A stretch of DNA of 40,402 nt, taken from the NCBI GenBank assembly GCA_035315345.1, contig DATFYA010000136.1:1-40402 (forward strand), given 5' to 3'. Position numbers and translations under genes: made by a program. The notes beneath the pieces are model-generated. The model did no database searches and was not told where the DNA came from. It saw only the letters and a list, made by a program, of their open reading frames with translations. This DNA is from Candidatus Methylomirabilota bacterium (GTDB lineage: Bacteria > Methylomirabilota > Methylomirabilia > Rokubacteriales > CSP1-6). This document shows, in pieces, positions 8,461 to 16,289 of this stretch; position 1 is the first letter of the stretch, and each line of letters opens with the position of its first letter.

Positions 8461-8948
8461 GCCTGGTCACCTTCTTCGTGCTGGCCGCGCTCGCGGTCGG
8501 CTCGGCAGCCGGGTTGCTGCTGCGGCGCAACCCGATCCACAGCGCGCTGTTCCTGGTGGTCAACCTCGGCACCATCGCGGCCCTGTTCCTGACCCTGCGC
8601 GCGGAGTTCCTGGCTGCGGTGCAGGTCATCATCTATGCGGGGGCCATCGCGGTGCTGTTCGTCTTCGCGATCATGGTCCTGATCCCGGGCAAGGTGGAGA
8701 CGGGCCCGGACCCGCTGCGCGGCCAGCGCCTGCTCACGATTCCGGCGGTGGCGGCGCTCCTGATCCTCCTGGCCCTCGTGCTCGGCTCGGCCACCTTCCG
8801 GGGCGCGGTGAAGCCGCCGCTGCCCGGGGGGGCGGATGCGGTCGGACGGGTGCTCTTCACCGACTATTTGTTTCCGTTCGAGGTGACCTCGGTGCTCCTC
8901 CTGGCCGCCATCGTGGGAGTGATGGCCCTGACGAAGCGGCGGGCGTAG
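8457..8948 (+). CDS. nuoJ: NADH-quinone oxidoreductase subunit J
   Basis: Small hydrophobic subunit of the complex I membrane arm. It has 163 residues and about five membrane helices. The most conserved helix, [21 protein letters not shown], is intact and contains the pi-bulge-forming Gly/Ala. Start is the GTG at 8457, which overlaps the nuoI TGA (GTGA). One base separates its stop from nuoK. Confidence 0.95.
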   Translation: MSLVTFFVLAALAVGSAAGLLLRRNPIHSALFLVVNLGTIAALFLTLRAEFLAAVQVIIYAGAIAVLFVFAIMVLIPGKVETGPDPLRGQRLLTIPAVAALLILLALVLGSATFRGAVKPPLPGGADAVGRVLFTDYLFPFEVTSVLLLAAIVGVMALTKRRA

Positions 8949-8949
8949 C

Positions 8950-9252
8950 ATGGTTCCCGAGTCGTACTACGTCGCGCTCTCGGCGGTGCTGTTCAGCATG
9001 GGCGTGCTGGGGGTTCTGATCCGGCGCGATCCGCTCGTGATCTTCATGTCGATCGAGCTCATGCTCAACGCGGCCAACCTGGCGCTGGTCGCGCTCGGAC
9101 AGCGGCACGGCACCATCGAGGGACAGGCGCTCGTCTTCTTCGTGATGTGCGTGGCCGCCGCCGAGGTGGCGGTGGGCCTGGCGATCATCGTGGCGATCTT
9201 CCGCCTCCGCCGGCGCCTCTCGGTCGACGAGCTCAGCACGCTGCGTGGATAG
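8950..9252 (+). CDS. nuoK: NADH-quinone oxidoreductase subunit K
   Basis: MrpC-like membrane subunit involved in proton transfer. It has exactly 100 residues and three helices, with the conserved Glu in [12 protein letters not shown] and a second Glu in [13 protein letters not shown]. It is the last nuo gene here: nuoL, nuoM and nuoN, which normally follow and encode the main proton-pumping subunits, are absent. A PDH E1 gene begins 25 bases later instead. Confidence 0.96.
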   Translation: MVPESYYVALSAVLFSMGVLGVLIRRDPLVIFMSIELMLNAANLALVALGQRHGTIEGQALVFFVMCVAAAEVAVGLAIIVAIFRLRRRLSVDELSTLRG

Positions 9253-9277
9253 TCAGGCGGTAGCAAGGAGACAGCAG

Positions 9278-10276
9278 ATGGCCCAGACCAAGACGGCGAC
9301 TCCGCCGACCCGGCTCGATGCCGAGCTGGCCCGGCGGCTCCTCACCCAGATGGCCCTGATTCGGCGCTTCGAGGAGAAGGCGGCCGAGATGTACGCGCTC
9401 GGGAAGATCGGCGGCTTCCTGCACCTCTACATCGGGCAGGAGGCGGTGGCGGTCGGCGCGACGTCGATCCTTCGCCCGGACGACTACGCGGTCTCGTCGT
9501 ATCGGGAGCACGGCCACTGCCTGGCCAAGGGATCGGACCCGCGCCGGGTCATGGCCGAGCTGTTCGGTCGCATCGACGGGCTCTCCAAGGGCAAGGGCGG
9601 GTCGATGCACCTGTTCGACAAGAGCGTGAACTTCCTGGGCGGCCACGGCATCGTGGGCGCGCACCTGCCGCTGGCCGCGGGCGCCGGCTTCGCGATCAGG
9701 TACCAGGGCGGCGACCAGGTCGTGCTGTGCTACTTCGGCGACGGGGCGGTGCCCCAGGGCGAGTTCCACGAGTCGATGAACCTGGCCGCGCTCTGGAAGC
9801 TGCCGGTGATCTTCATCTGCGAGAACAACCGCTACGCGATGGGCACCGCCATCCACCGGGCGCTCGCCCAGACCGAGATCTGGCGCTTCGCCGAGACCTA
9901 CGGGATCCCGGGCGAGGCGGTGGACGGCATGGACGTGCTGGCGGTGCGCGAGGTGGTGGGCCGGGCGGTGGAGCGGGCACGCCGGGAGAAGATCCCGACC
10001 CTGGTGGAGGCGCGCACCTACCGCTTCCGCGGGCATTCCATGCGGGATCCGGCCGGGGCGGTGTACCGCACCAAGGAGGAGGTCGAGCGGGAGAAGCTTC
10101 GCGATCCGATCGCGCTCTTCACCGACCGCTGCCTGAAGGACGGCGTGCTCAGCGAGGCCGACGTCCGGAACGTGGAGAAGGCGGTGAACGACCTGGCCGA
10201 CGAGGCGGTGGCCTTCGCCGACGCCTCGCCCGAGCCGTCGCCCGAAGAGTTGTTCACGGACGTCTACAAGGACTGA
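9278..10276 (+). CDS. pdhA: Pyruvate dehydrogenase E1 component, alpha subunit
   Basis: Thiamine-diphosphate subunit of a 2-oxoacid dehydrogenase that decarboxylates pyruvate and passes the acetyl unit to E2. It has 332 residues. The TPP motif is G154-D-G156 followed after 26 residues by N183-N184 (FGDGAVPQGE to CENNRYAMGT). The RYRGHSMRDPA-type loop (here FRGHSMRDPAG) is the phosphorylation-loop region of eukaryotic E1. A good AAGGAG at 9265-9270 lies seven bases before the ATG at 9278, so I reject the upstream GTG at 9245. Substrate could be another 2-oxoacid, acetoin for example, but this gene order with a lipoyl E2 and Lpd best fits PDH. Confidence 0.93.
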   Translation: MAQTKTATPPTRLDAELARRLLTQMALIRRFEEKAAEMYALGKIGGFLHLYIGQEAVAVGATSILRPDDYAVSSYREHGHCLAKGSDPRRVMAELFGRIDGLSKGKGGSMHLFDKSVNFLGGHGIVGAHLPLAAGAGFAIRYQGGDQVVLCYFGDGAVPQGEFHESMNLAALWKLPVIFICENNRYAMGTAIHRALAQTEIWRFAETYGIPGEAVDGMDVLAVREVVGRAVERARREKIPTLVEARTYRFRGHSMRDPAGAVYRTKEEVEREKLRDPIALFTDRCLKDGVLSEADVRNVEKAVNDLADEAVAFADASPEPSPEELFTDVYKD

Positions 10277-10280
10277 CGCC

Positions 10281-11261
10281 ATGGCGGTCATGACCTATCG
10301 CGAGGCCCTCAACGTGGCGCTCCGCGAGGAGATGCGGCGGGACCCCCGCGTGTTCCTGATGGGCGAGGAGGTCGGCCTCTACGACGGCGCCTACAAGGTC
10401 ACCCAGGGGCTGCTCAAGGAGTTCGGCGACAAGCGGATCATCGACACCCCGATCTGTGAATCGGGGTTTACCGGGGTCGGCGTCGGCGCCGCGATGCTCG
10501 GGCTGCGGCCGGTGATCGAGATGATGACCTTCAACTTCTCGATCCTCGCTCTCGATCAGATCGTGAACTCGGCCGCGAAGATCTGCTACATGTCCGGCGG
10601 CCAGTACAATATTCCGCTGGTTGTTCGCGGGCCGGGCGGGCCGGCCGCTCAGCTCGCGGCGCAGCACTCGCAGTCGATGGAGACGTACTTCTACCACGTC
10701 CCGGGCCTCAAGGTGGTGCGCCCCTCCACGCCCGCCGACGCCAAGGGGCTGCTCAAGTCGGCGATCCGCGACGACAACCCGGTGATCTTCATCGAGGCCG
10801 AGACGCTGTACGCGGTGAAGGGCGAGGTTCCCGACGATCCCGACTTCCTGATCCCCCTCGGGCAGGCGGTGATCCGACGCGAGGGCACGGACGTGACGGT
10901 GGTGGCCTACATGGGCATGCTCTACCGCGCCCTCGAGGTGGCCGAGGAGCTGGCCAAGGAAGGGATCTCGATGGAGATCGTCGACCCGCGGACGCTGCGG
11001 CCGATGGACACCGAGACCATCATCGGGTCGGTGCGCAAGACGCACCGGGCCGTGGTGCTCGAAGCGGGCGCCGGCTTTGCGGGCATGGGCTCGGAGATCG
11101 CGGCCGAGATCCAGGAGGAGGCCTTCGACGACCTGGACGCGCCGGTCGAGCGGGTGACCGGCGAGAACGCGCCGATGCCCTACGCCAAGAACCTGGAGCT
11201 GCTCAAGACTCCGTCGAAGGCCAAGATCGCCGAGGCGATCCGCCGGGTGTGCAACGCATGA
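10281..11261 (+). CDS. pdhB: Pyruvate dehydrogenase E1 component, beta subunit
   Basis: Partner of PdhA in the heterotetrameric E1; it completes the TPP site. It has 326 residues, with the family features MGEEVGLYDGAYKVTQGL, DTPICESGFTGVGVGAAM, GGPAAQLAAQHSQSMETYF and VDPRTLRPMDTETI. It begins four bases after pdhA and ends with an ATGA overlap with the E2 gene, so the three are one translation unit. Confidence 0.94.
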   Translation: MAVMTYREALNVALREEMRRDPRVFLMGEEVGLYDGAYKVTQGLLKEFGDKRIIDTPICESGFTGVGVGAAMLGLRPVIEMMTFNFSILALDQIVNSAAKICYMSGGQYNIPLVVRGPGGPAAQLAAQHSQSMETYFYHVPGLKVVRPSTPADAKGLLKSAIRDDNPVIFIEAETLYAVKGEVPDDPDFLIPLGQAVIRREGTDVTVVAYMGMLYRALEVAEELAKEGISMEIVDPRTLRPMDTETIIGSVRKTHRAVVLEAGAGFAGMGSEIAAEIQEEAFDDLDAPVERVTGENAPMPYAKNLELLKTPSKAKIAEAIRRVCNA

Positions 11262-12622
11262 TCACCAAGGTCTTGATGCCCAAGCTGTCGGACGCCATGG
11301 AGACCGGCAAGGTCATCAAGTGGCTCCGCAAGGAGGGCGACACGGTCAAGGGCGGCGACGTCATCGCCGAGATCGAGACCGACAAGGCCAACGTGGAGAT
11401 CGAGGCGTTCGGCTCGGGTGTGCTCCGGAAGATCGTGGTTCCCGAGGGGGACTCCGTTCCGGTCGGCGACTTGATCGGGGTCATCGCGGATCCCTCCGAC
11501 GACATCGCGAATCTCGCCGCCGCGCCGAAGCCGGCTGCGCCGAAGCCGGCCGCGGCGCCCCCGGCCACCGCCAACGCGCCGGCCGCCGGCCGGCCGGCGG
11601 CGCCCGCTGCCGCCACCGGCCCGCTGCCGGCCATGGAGAGCTATCAGTCGGTGCCGGCGACCACGCAGGTGGTGCCGATGGCTCCCGCGGCGGCCGCGAC
11701 CGTCCAGCCCGCGGACGGACGCGTCAAGGCCTCGCCGCTCGCCCGCAAGATCGCCGGACAGACCGGCGTGGACCTCCGGCTGATCCAGGGCACGGGGCCG
11801 GGGGGGCGCATCATCCGTCGCGACGTCGAGGCCGCGCAGGCCGCCCCGCGTCCGGCCGCCGCGGCGGGCGTCTTGCGCCCCGCGGCCGCGCCGAGTCGCC
11901 CGGACGCCGCGGCCTTCGTCGTTCCGCCGCGGCCCGAGGCCGAGTTCGAGGACGTGGCGATGACGCCGATGCGCGCGGCCATCGCCAAGCGCATGCCGAT
12001 GTCGAAGGCGCCGGTGCCCCACTTCTACGTCACCTCCGAGGTGGACATGGACGCGGCGTGGAAGCTGCGCGAGCAGCTCAACTCGCTCGAGGGGCAGCCG
12101 AAGATCTCGGTCACCGACATGGTGGTCAAGGCCACCGCGCTGGCCCTGCGGAAGAATCCGGGGGTCAACGCCCAGCTCAACGGCCAGGCCATCCGGGTGC
12201 ACCATCGCGCCCACATCGGCCTGGCGGTCGCGCTGGAGCAGGGGCTGATCACGCCGGTGCTCCGGGACTGCGACGTCAAGCCGCTCGGCCGCATCGCGGT
12301 CGAGTCGCGCGATCTGGCCGAGCGCGCGCGCGGCGGCAAGCTCCGGGCGCAAGAAATGTCCGGGGCCACGTTCTCGATCTCCAACCTCGGCATGTACGAC
12401 GTCGAGGAGTTCTCGGCCATCATCAACCCGCCCGAGGGCGCGATCCTGGCGGTGAGCTCGGTGCGGCAGACGCCGGTGGTGGCCGAGGGCGAGATCCGCG
12501 TCGGGCGGCGGATGAAGGTGACGATCTCGTGCGACCACCGGGTGATGGACGGGGCGATGGGCGCCCGGTTCCTGCAGGACGTCAAGCGGCTGCTCGAAGA
12601 GCCGCTGCGGCTGCTGGTCTAG
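11258..12622 (+). CDS. pdhC: Dihydrolipoamide acetyltransferase, PDH E2 component
   Basis: Core of the PDH complex: transfers acetyl groups from its swinging lipoyl arm to CoA. It has 454 residues with one lipoyl domain (about 1-80, lipoyl Lys43 in IETDKANVEIEA), a long Ala/Pro linker (about 85-145), a peripheral-subunit-binding domain around KASPLARKIAGQTGVDL, a second linker, and the catalytic domain ending in CDHRVMDGAMGARFL with the HxxxD active-site motif. ATG at 11258 overlaps the pdhB stop. LipA, encoded upstream of nuo, would supply the lipoyl group. Confidence 0.94.
   Translation: MITKVLMPKLSDAMETGKVIKWLRKEGDTVKGGDVIAEIETDKANVEIEAFGSGVLRKIVVPEGDSVPVGDLIGVIADPSDDIANLAAAPKPAAPKPAAAPPATANAPAAGRPAAPAAATGPLPAMESYQSVPATTQVVPMAPAAAATVQPADGRVKASPLARKIAGQTGVDLRLIQGTGPGGRIIRRDVEAAQAAPRPAAAAGVLRPAAAPSRPDAAAFVVPPRPEAEFEDVAMTPMRAAIAKRMPMSKAPVPHFYVTSEVDMDAAWKLREQLNSLEGQPKISVTDMVVKATALALRKNPGVNAQLNGQAIRVHHRAHIGLAVALEQGLITPVLRDCDVKPLGRIAVESRDLAERARGGKLRAQEMSGATFSISNLGMYDVEEFSAIINPPEGAILAVSSVRQTPVVAEGEIRVGRRMKVTISCDHRVMDGAMGARFLQDVKRLLEEPLRLLV
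11582..11601. repeat. Perfect 20-bp palindrome in the PDH E2 linker
   Basis: GCCGCCGGCCGGCCGGCGGC reads identically on both strands. It lies inside the region coding for the first Ala/Pro linker. It may simply reflect GC-rich Ala, Pro, Gly and Arg codons in a low-complexity segment. Confidence 0.7.
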
Positions 12623-12625
12623 ACG

Positions 12626-14026
12626 ATGGCCGCGCAGGCGTTCGACGTCGTGGTGGTGGGCACCGGTCCGGGCGGCTACGTGTCGGCCATCCGCTGCGCC
12701 CAGCTCGGTCTCTCGGTGGCCACCGTGGAGGACGACCGTCCGGGCGGCGTCTGTCTCAACTGGGGCTGCATCCCGACCAAGTCGCTGCTCCGCAATGCCG
12801 AGGTCGTGCACCTCTTCGAGCGGGCCGCGGAGTTCGGGATCGCGGTGAACGACTGGAAGGCGGACTACGCCCAGGCGGTGCAGCGCTCGCGCCGAGTCGC
12901 CGACCGCATGGCCAAGGGCGTCGAGTTCCTCTTCCGCAAGAACAAGATCACCCTATTCCGGGGCCGGGGCGCGCTCACGAGCGCGAAGGGGGTCGAGGTC
13001 ACCGGCGGCGCGGACGGCGCCCACACCCTCGAAGCCCGCCGGGCGGTCATTCTCGCCACCGGATCCGAGCCCCGGTCGCTACCCGGCGTCACCATCGACG
13101 AGAAGCGGATCATCTCGTCCACCGGCGCGGTCACCAACGAGGGCCGGCCCGGCTCGCTCGTGATCATCGGGGCGGGCGCGGTGGGCATCGAGTTCGCCGA
13201 CGTCTACGCCACGTACGGGGTGAAGGTCACCGTGCTGGAGGCGTTGCCGCGCGTGCTGCCGGTCGAGGACGAGGAAGTCTCGGCCCTCATCACCCGTCTC
13301 TTCTCCCGTCGGGACATCGCCATCCGCACCGGCGCGAAGGTGAAGTCGGTGACGCCGGGCGCCTCCGGGATCGCGGTGGCGGTGGAGGCCGAGGGCAAGA
13401 CCGACACCGTCCAGGCGGATCAGGTGCTGATGGCGGTGGGACGCGCCGCGCGAACGAAGGGACTCGGGCTCGAGGCGCTCTCGGTCGCCACCGAGCGGGG
13501 CTTCGTGACGGTGTCGGCCGCCATGGAGACGTCGGTGAAGGGCCTCTACGCCATCGGGGACATGGCCGGCCACCAGATGCTCGCGCACAAGGCCATGGCC
13601 GAGGGCGTGGTGGCCGCGGAGGCGATCGCGGGCCAGAGCCCACGGCCGGTGGACTACGGCAACGTGCCGTCGTGCACCTATTGCCGGCCGCAGGTGGCCT
13701 CGATCGGCGTCTCGGAGGCCACCGCGCGCGCGGGCGGGCGCGAGATCGCGGTGGGGAAGTTCCCGTTCACCGCCAGCGGGAAGGCGGTGGCGCTGGGCGA
13801 GACCGACGGCTTCATCAAGGTGGTGGCGGACAAGACCACCGGCGAGCTGCTCGGCGTGCACATCGTCGGCCCCGAGGCCACCGAGCTGATCCACGAGTTC
13901 GCGGTGGGACGGACGCTCGAGGCCACGCTGGAGGAGATCGTCCACACCATCCACGCCCACCCCACGCTCTCCGAGGCGGCCCTCGAGGCGACGCTCGCCG
14001 CCCTCGGCCATCCGATCCACATCTAG
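12626..14026 (+). CDS. lpdA: Dihydrolipoyl dehydrogenase, E3
   Basis: FAD enzyme that reoxidises the E2 dihydrolipoyl group and makes NADH, which would feed complex I encoded upstream. It has 466 residues. The FAD motif is GTGPGGYVSA, the redox disulfide C43-C48 is in GGVCLNWGCIPTKS, the NAD-binding GxGxxGxE is IGAGAVGIEFADVYATYG, the second FAD motif is LYAIGDMAG, and the active-site His445/Glu450 are in HAHPTLSEA. It begins three bases after the E2 stop. Confidence 0.96.
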   Translation: MAAQAFDVVVVGTGPGGYVSAIRCAQLGLSVATVEDDRPGGVCLNWGCIPTKSLLRNAEVVHLFERAAEFGIAVNDWKADYAQAVQRSRRVADRMAKGVEFLFRKNKITLFRGRGALTSAKGVEVTGGADGAHTLEARRAVILATGSEPRSLPGVTIDEKRIISSTGAVTNEGRPGSLVIIGAGAVGIEFADVYATYGVKVTVLEALPRVLPVEDEEVSALITRLFSRRDIAIRTGAKVKSVTPGASGIAVAVEAEGKTDTVQADQVLMAVGRAARTKGLGLEALSVATERGFVTVSAAMETSVKGLYAIGDMAGHQMLAHKAMAEGVVAAEAIAGQSPRPVDYGNVPSCTYCRPQVASIGVSEATARAGGREIAVGKFPFTASGKAVALGETDGFIKVVADKTTGELLGVHIVGPEATELIHEFAVGRTLEATLEEIVHTIHAHPTLSEAALEATLAALGHPIHI

Positions 14027-14041
14027 CGATCTCTCGCCAGT

Positions 14042-14080
14042 CTCCCTCTCCCCACCGGGGAGCGGGCAGGGTGAGGGGAG
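14042..14080. repeat. REP-like palindromic intergenic element, lpdA-acd
   Basis: The element has the familiar layout of CTCCCTCTCCCC, a short loop, GGGGAG, then CAGGGTGAGGGGAG. The inner stem is CTCCCC-ACC-GGGGAG (14048-14062), and outer CTCCC pairs with GGGAG. Similar elements are very common between genes in many GC-rich bacteria. The right end (GGGAGG at 14076-14081) lies eight bases before the acyl-CoA dehydrogenase ATG and looks like its ribosome-binding site. Confidence 0.7.
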
Positions 14081-14089
14081 GCCGAGACC

Positions 14090-15247
14090 ATGGACTTCAC
14101 GCTGACCCCCGCGCAGGAAACGCTGCGGCGCTCCGCGCGCGAGCTGGCCGATCAGGTCTTCCGCGCCCGGGCCGCGCGCTGGGACGCCGACGAGGAGTAT
14201 CCCTGGGACAACGTCAAGGACCTGGTGAGCGCCGGCTTCATGGGGCTCACCATCCCGAAGCAGTACGGCGGACCGGGCGCGTCCATCCTCGAGGTGCTCC
14301 TGGTCGTCGAGGAGATCGCCCGCGTGTGCGGCGTGACCGCCCGGATCGTGGTCGAGGGAAGCCTCGGTGTGGTGGGCGCGCTGGCCGCCTACGGCAGCGA
14401 GACGCAGAAGCGCCGGTACTTTCCCTGGGTGCTGGAGGGCGACAAGCCGGCCATCGCGATCACCGAGCCGGAGGCCGGCTCCGCCGCGACCGATCTGGCG
14501 ACCCGCGCCGACGAATCTCCGGAGGGCTACGCGCTCACCGGGGAGAAGCGGTGGATCACCGGCGCCGGTACCTCGCGGCTCTATCTCGTGTACTGCCGAA
14601 TGAGCGGTGCTCCCGGAGCCGGCGGCATCGGGGGCATCCTGGTCGAGCGAGACACGCCGGGCTTTCGCATCGGAGAGCGGGACCGGACCATGGGATTGCG
14701 CGGCATCCCGGAGGGCCGACTCCACTTCGAGCGCTGCCACGTGGGCAAAGATCAGGTGCTCGTGGGGCCCGGCGACGGATTCAAGAAGCTCATGCAGGCC
14801 TACAACGGCCAGCGCCTGGGCGCGGCCACCGTCGCGCTCGGGCTCGCGCAGGGGGCGTACGAGCTGGCGCTGGACTACGCGGGCCGGCGCCGCCAGTTCG
14901 GCCGGGCCATCGGTGACTTCCAGGGCATCCGCTGGAAGCTGGCCGACATGGCGATCCGCCTGGACGCGGCCCGTCTGCTCATCCATCGGGCCGCGGTGAA
15001 TGCGGGCTCCGGCTTCCCCGACGCGCTGGAGGCGGCCAAGGCCAAGACCTTCGCGGCCGAGACGGCGCAGGAGGTGACGGGCCAGGCGCTGCAGATCCAC
15101 GGCGCGGCCGGGTACGGGCGCGGCCTGCCGGTGGAGCGGATGGTGCGCGACGCCCGCATGTTCGCGATCGGCGGCGGGACGGTGGAGATGATGCGCAACC
15201 TGATCGCCGACCGGCTGCTGCCGACCCGGGCCGACTTCCGGCGCTAA
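14090..15247 (+). CDS. Acyl-CoA dehydrogenase family protein
   Basis: FAD flavoprotein of the acyl-CoA dehydrogenase fold, 385 residues. N-terminal helical domain (FTLTPAQETLRRSARELADQ), central domain with AITEPEAGSAATDLATRA and GEKRWITGAG, and the C-terminal domain with RRRQFGRAIGDFQGIRWKLADM, QIHGAAGYGRGLPVERMVRDAR. The usual catalytic Glu of the YEGT motif is replaced: the site reads IGGGTVEMM with Gly362. The alternative Glu position used by isovaleryl-CoA and long-chain enzymes seems to be Gln241 (NGQRLG). So it may use another base, or catalyse a different reaction such as reduction. Substrate cannot be told. Follows lpdA by 63 bases. Confidence 0.88.
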   Translation: MDFTLTPAQETLRRSARELADQVFRARAARWDADEEYPWDNVKDLVSAGFMGLTIPKQYGGPGASILEVLLVVEEIARVCGVTARIVVEGSLGVVGALAAYGSETQKRRYFPWVLEGDKPAIAITEPEAGSAATDLATRADESPEGYALTGEKRWITGAGTSRLYLVYCRMSGAPGAGGIGGILVERDTPGFRIGERDRTMGLRGIPEGRLHFERCHVGKDQVLVGPGDGFKKLMQAYNGQRLGAATVALGLAQGAYELALDYAGRRRQFGRAIGDFQGIRWKLADMAIRLDAARLLIHRAAVNAGSGFPDALEAAKAKTFAAETAQEVTGQALQIHGAAGYGRGLPVERMVRDARMFAIGGGTVEMMRNLIADRLLPTRADFRR

Positions 15248-15278
15248 CGCGCGGGCCCGGGGCGAACCCCCCGGCTCG

Positions 15279-15316
15279 GAGCGGCGGCGCGTCAGTGGAG
15301 CGGCGGCGCGTCAGTG
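15279..15316. repeat. 19-bp perfect tandem duplication over the stop of the DUF4337 gene
   Basis: GAGCGGCGGCGCGTCAGTG occurs twice in tandem (15279-15297 and 15298-15316). The second copy contains the stop codon of the minus-strand gene (TCA at 15311-15313). It looks like a recent slippage duplication in the gap between convergent genes. Confidence 0.9.
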
Positions 15317-15910
15317 ATGACCGCCGTGCAGGAAGGACAGCTCGAAGAAGCTCCAGTACCCGTTGGCGGTGAGCACCGCGCCCACCACCGCGACCACCAG
15401 GCTGAACGAGAAGATCAGGCGCGAGCGCGCCAGGATCGACACCGACGACATCACGATCGCGATCTGCAGGAGTGCCTCCGCGATCAGGAAGTAGGGATCG
15501 CGGGCCTGGTACGAGTCGCGCACGTTCTCGAGCTTCTTGGCCTCCTTCTCGATGTCCTTCTTCTCGGCGCCGTAGCGCTGCTCCTCCTCATCGAGCTTGG
15601 CCAGGAGCGCCTCGAGCTTCCGCCGCGCTTCCGGCTTCATGGTGGCGTCGCGCTCGGCGAGCTCGGCCTCGAGGCGCAGCTTCTGGCCGCGGTAGAGGTG
15701 CTCGCGGATGACCTTGGCCTGGTAGAAGGCCCACTGATCGGAGGACTGCTGCTGGGCGAGCAGCATCTCCTTCATCGCGTGGTTGCCGCCGAGGGCCGCG
15801 ATGGCCAGGACCACCGCGAAGATGGCCGTGACCAGCGCGACCCGCCGGCTGAAGTGACTGACCGAGTGCTCGTGCAGCTCTTCGGGATTGGGTAGCTCGA
15901 CCTCGGCCAT
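15311..15910 (-). CDS. DUF4337-type membrane protein
   Basis: A 199-residue protein with one N-terminal membrane helix (about 24-42), a long charged coiled-coil middle (about 60-135, rich in Glu, Lys, Arg, for example KLEALLAKLDEEEQRYGAEKKDIEKEAKKL) and two C-terminal membrane helices (about 143-160 and 168-190). This layout and the motif around HAMKEMLLAQQQSSDQWAFYQAK match the DUF4337 family, which has no settled function. It is the last of three minus-strand small membrane genes that probably form one operon. The end of the gene lies in a 19-bp tandem duplication. Confidence 0.85.
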   Translation of the reverse strand: MAEVELPNPEELHEHSVSHFSRRVALVTAIFAVVLAIAALGGNHAMKEMLLAQQQSSDQWAFYQAKVIREHLYRGQKLRLEAELAERDATMKPEARRKLEALLAKLDEEEQRYGAEKKDIEKEAKKLENVRDSYQARDPYFLIAEALLQIAIVMSSVSILARSRLIFSFSLVVAVVGAVLTANGYWSFFELSFLHGGHH

Positions 15911-15925
15911 TCGCGGGGATCGGTT

Positions 15926-16243
15926 CTAGTTGCTGGTGGACCGACCCCGAGTGATCTCGTCCTTCATCGCGGAGCGGCCCGCCTCGAAGGCAGAGCTCAG
16001 CCGTTGCGCCTGCTCCTCGAAGTACTCGCGGCCGCGCTCGAAGAGATCGCCGGCCCGATTCTGCGCCTGGCCCGCCGCGTCCTGGGCCCGCTTGAAGAGA
16101 TCACCGCCGTGCTCGGCGAGCAGCTCGCGCGCCTCGCGTCCGGTCTTGGGAGTGAGCAGGACGGCGGTGGCCGCGCCCGCGATGGCCCCGAGGAAGAACC
16201 AGCCGAGATAACCCGCCGCGTCGATTCCGCGCTCTTCACTCAT
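15926..16243 (-). CDS. YtxH-domain small membrane protein
   Basis: A 105-residue protein with an N-terminal membrane helix (about 10-30; GYLGWFFLGAIAGAATAVLL) followed by TPKTGREARELL, the YtxH family signature, then an amphipathic helical tail rich in Ala, Gln, Arg and Glu. YtxH-type proteins are often linked to general stress; their biochemical role is unknown. AAAGGAG on the minus strand (16253-16259) sits about nine bases before the ATG. It lies between DUF948 and DUF4337 genes. Confidence 0.85.
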   Translation of the reverse strand: MSEERGIDAAGYLGWFFLGAIAGAATAVLLTPKTGREARELLAEHGGDLFKRAQDAAGQAQNRAGDLFERGREYFEEQAQRLSSAFEAGRSAMKDEITRGRSTSN

Positions 16244-16289
16244 GGTCTTGTTCTCCTTTGTGGCTCGTGTTGTCGATCCGGTCCTCTGG

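Noticed and set aside
11320-14916. A 1198-codon open frame through pdhC, lpdA and acyl-CoA dehydrogenase
   Set aside because: Arg/Gly/Pro-rich shadow frame of a GC-rich region; the true frames have full domain matches.
15279-15316. CRISPR or phage attachment site
   Set aside because: Only two adjacent copies, no spacers, no cas or integrase genes nearby.
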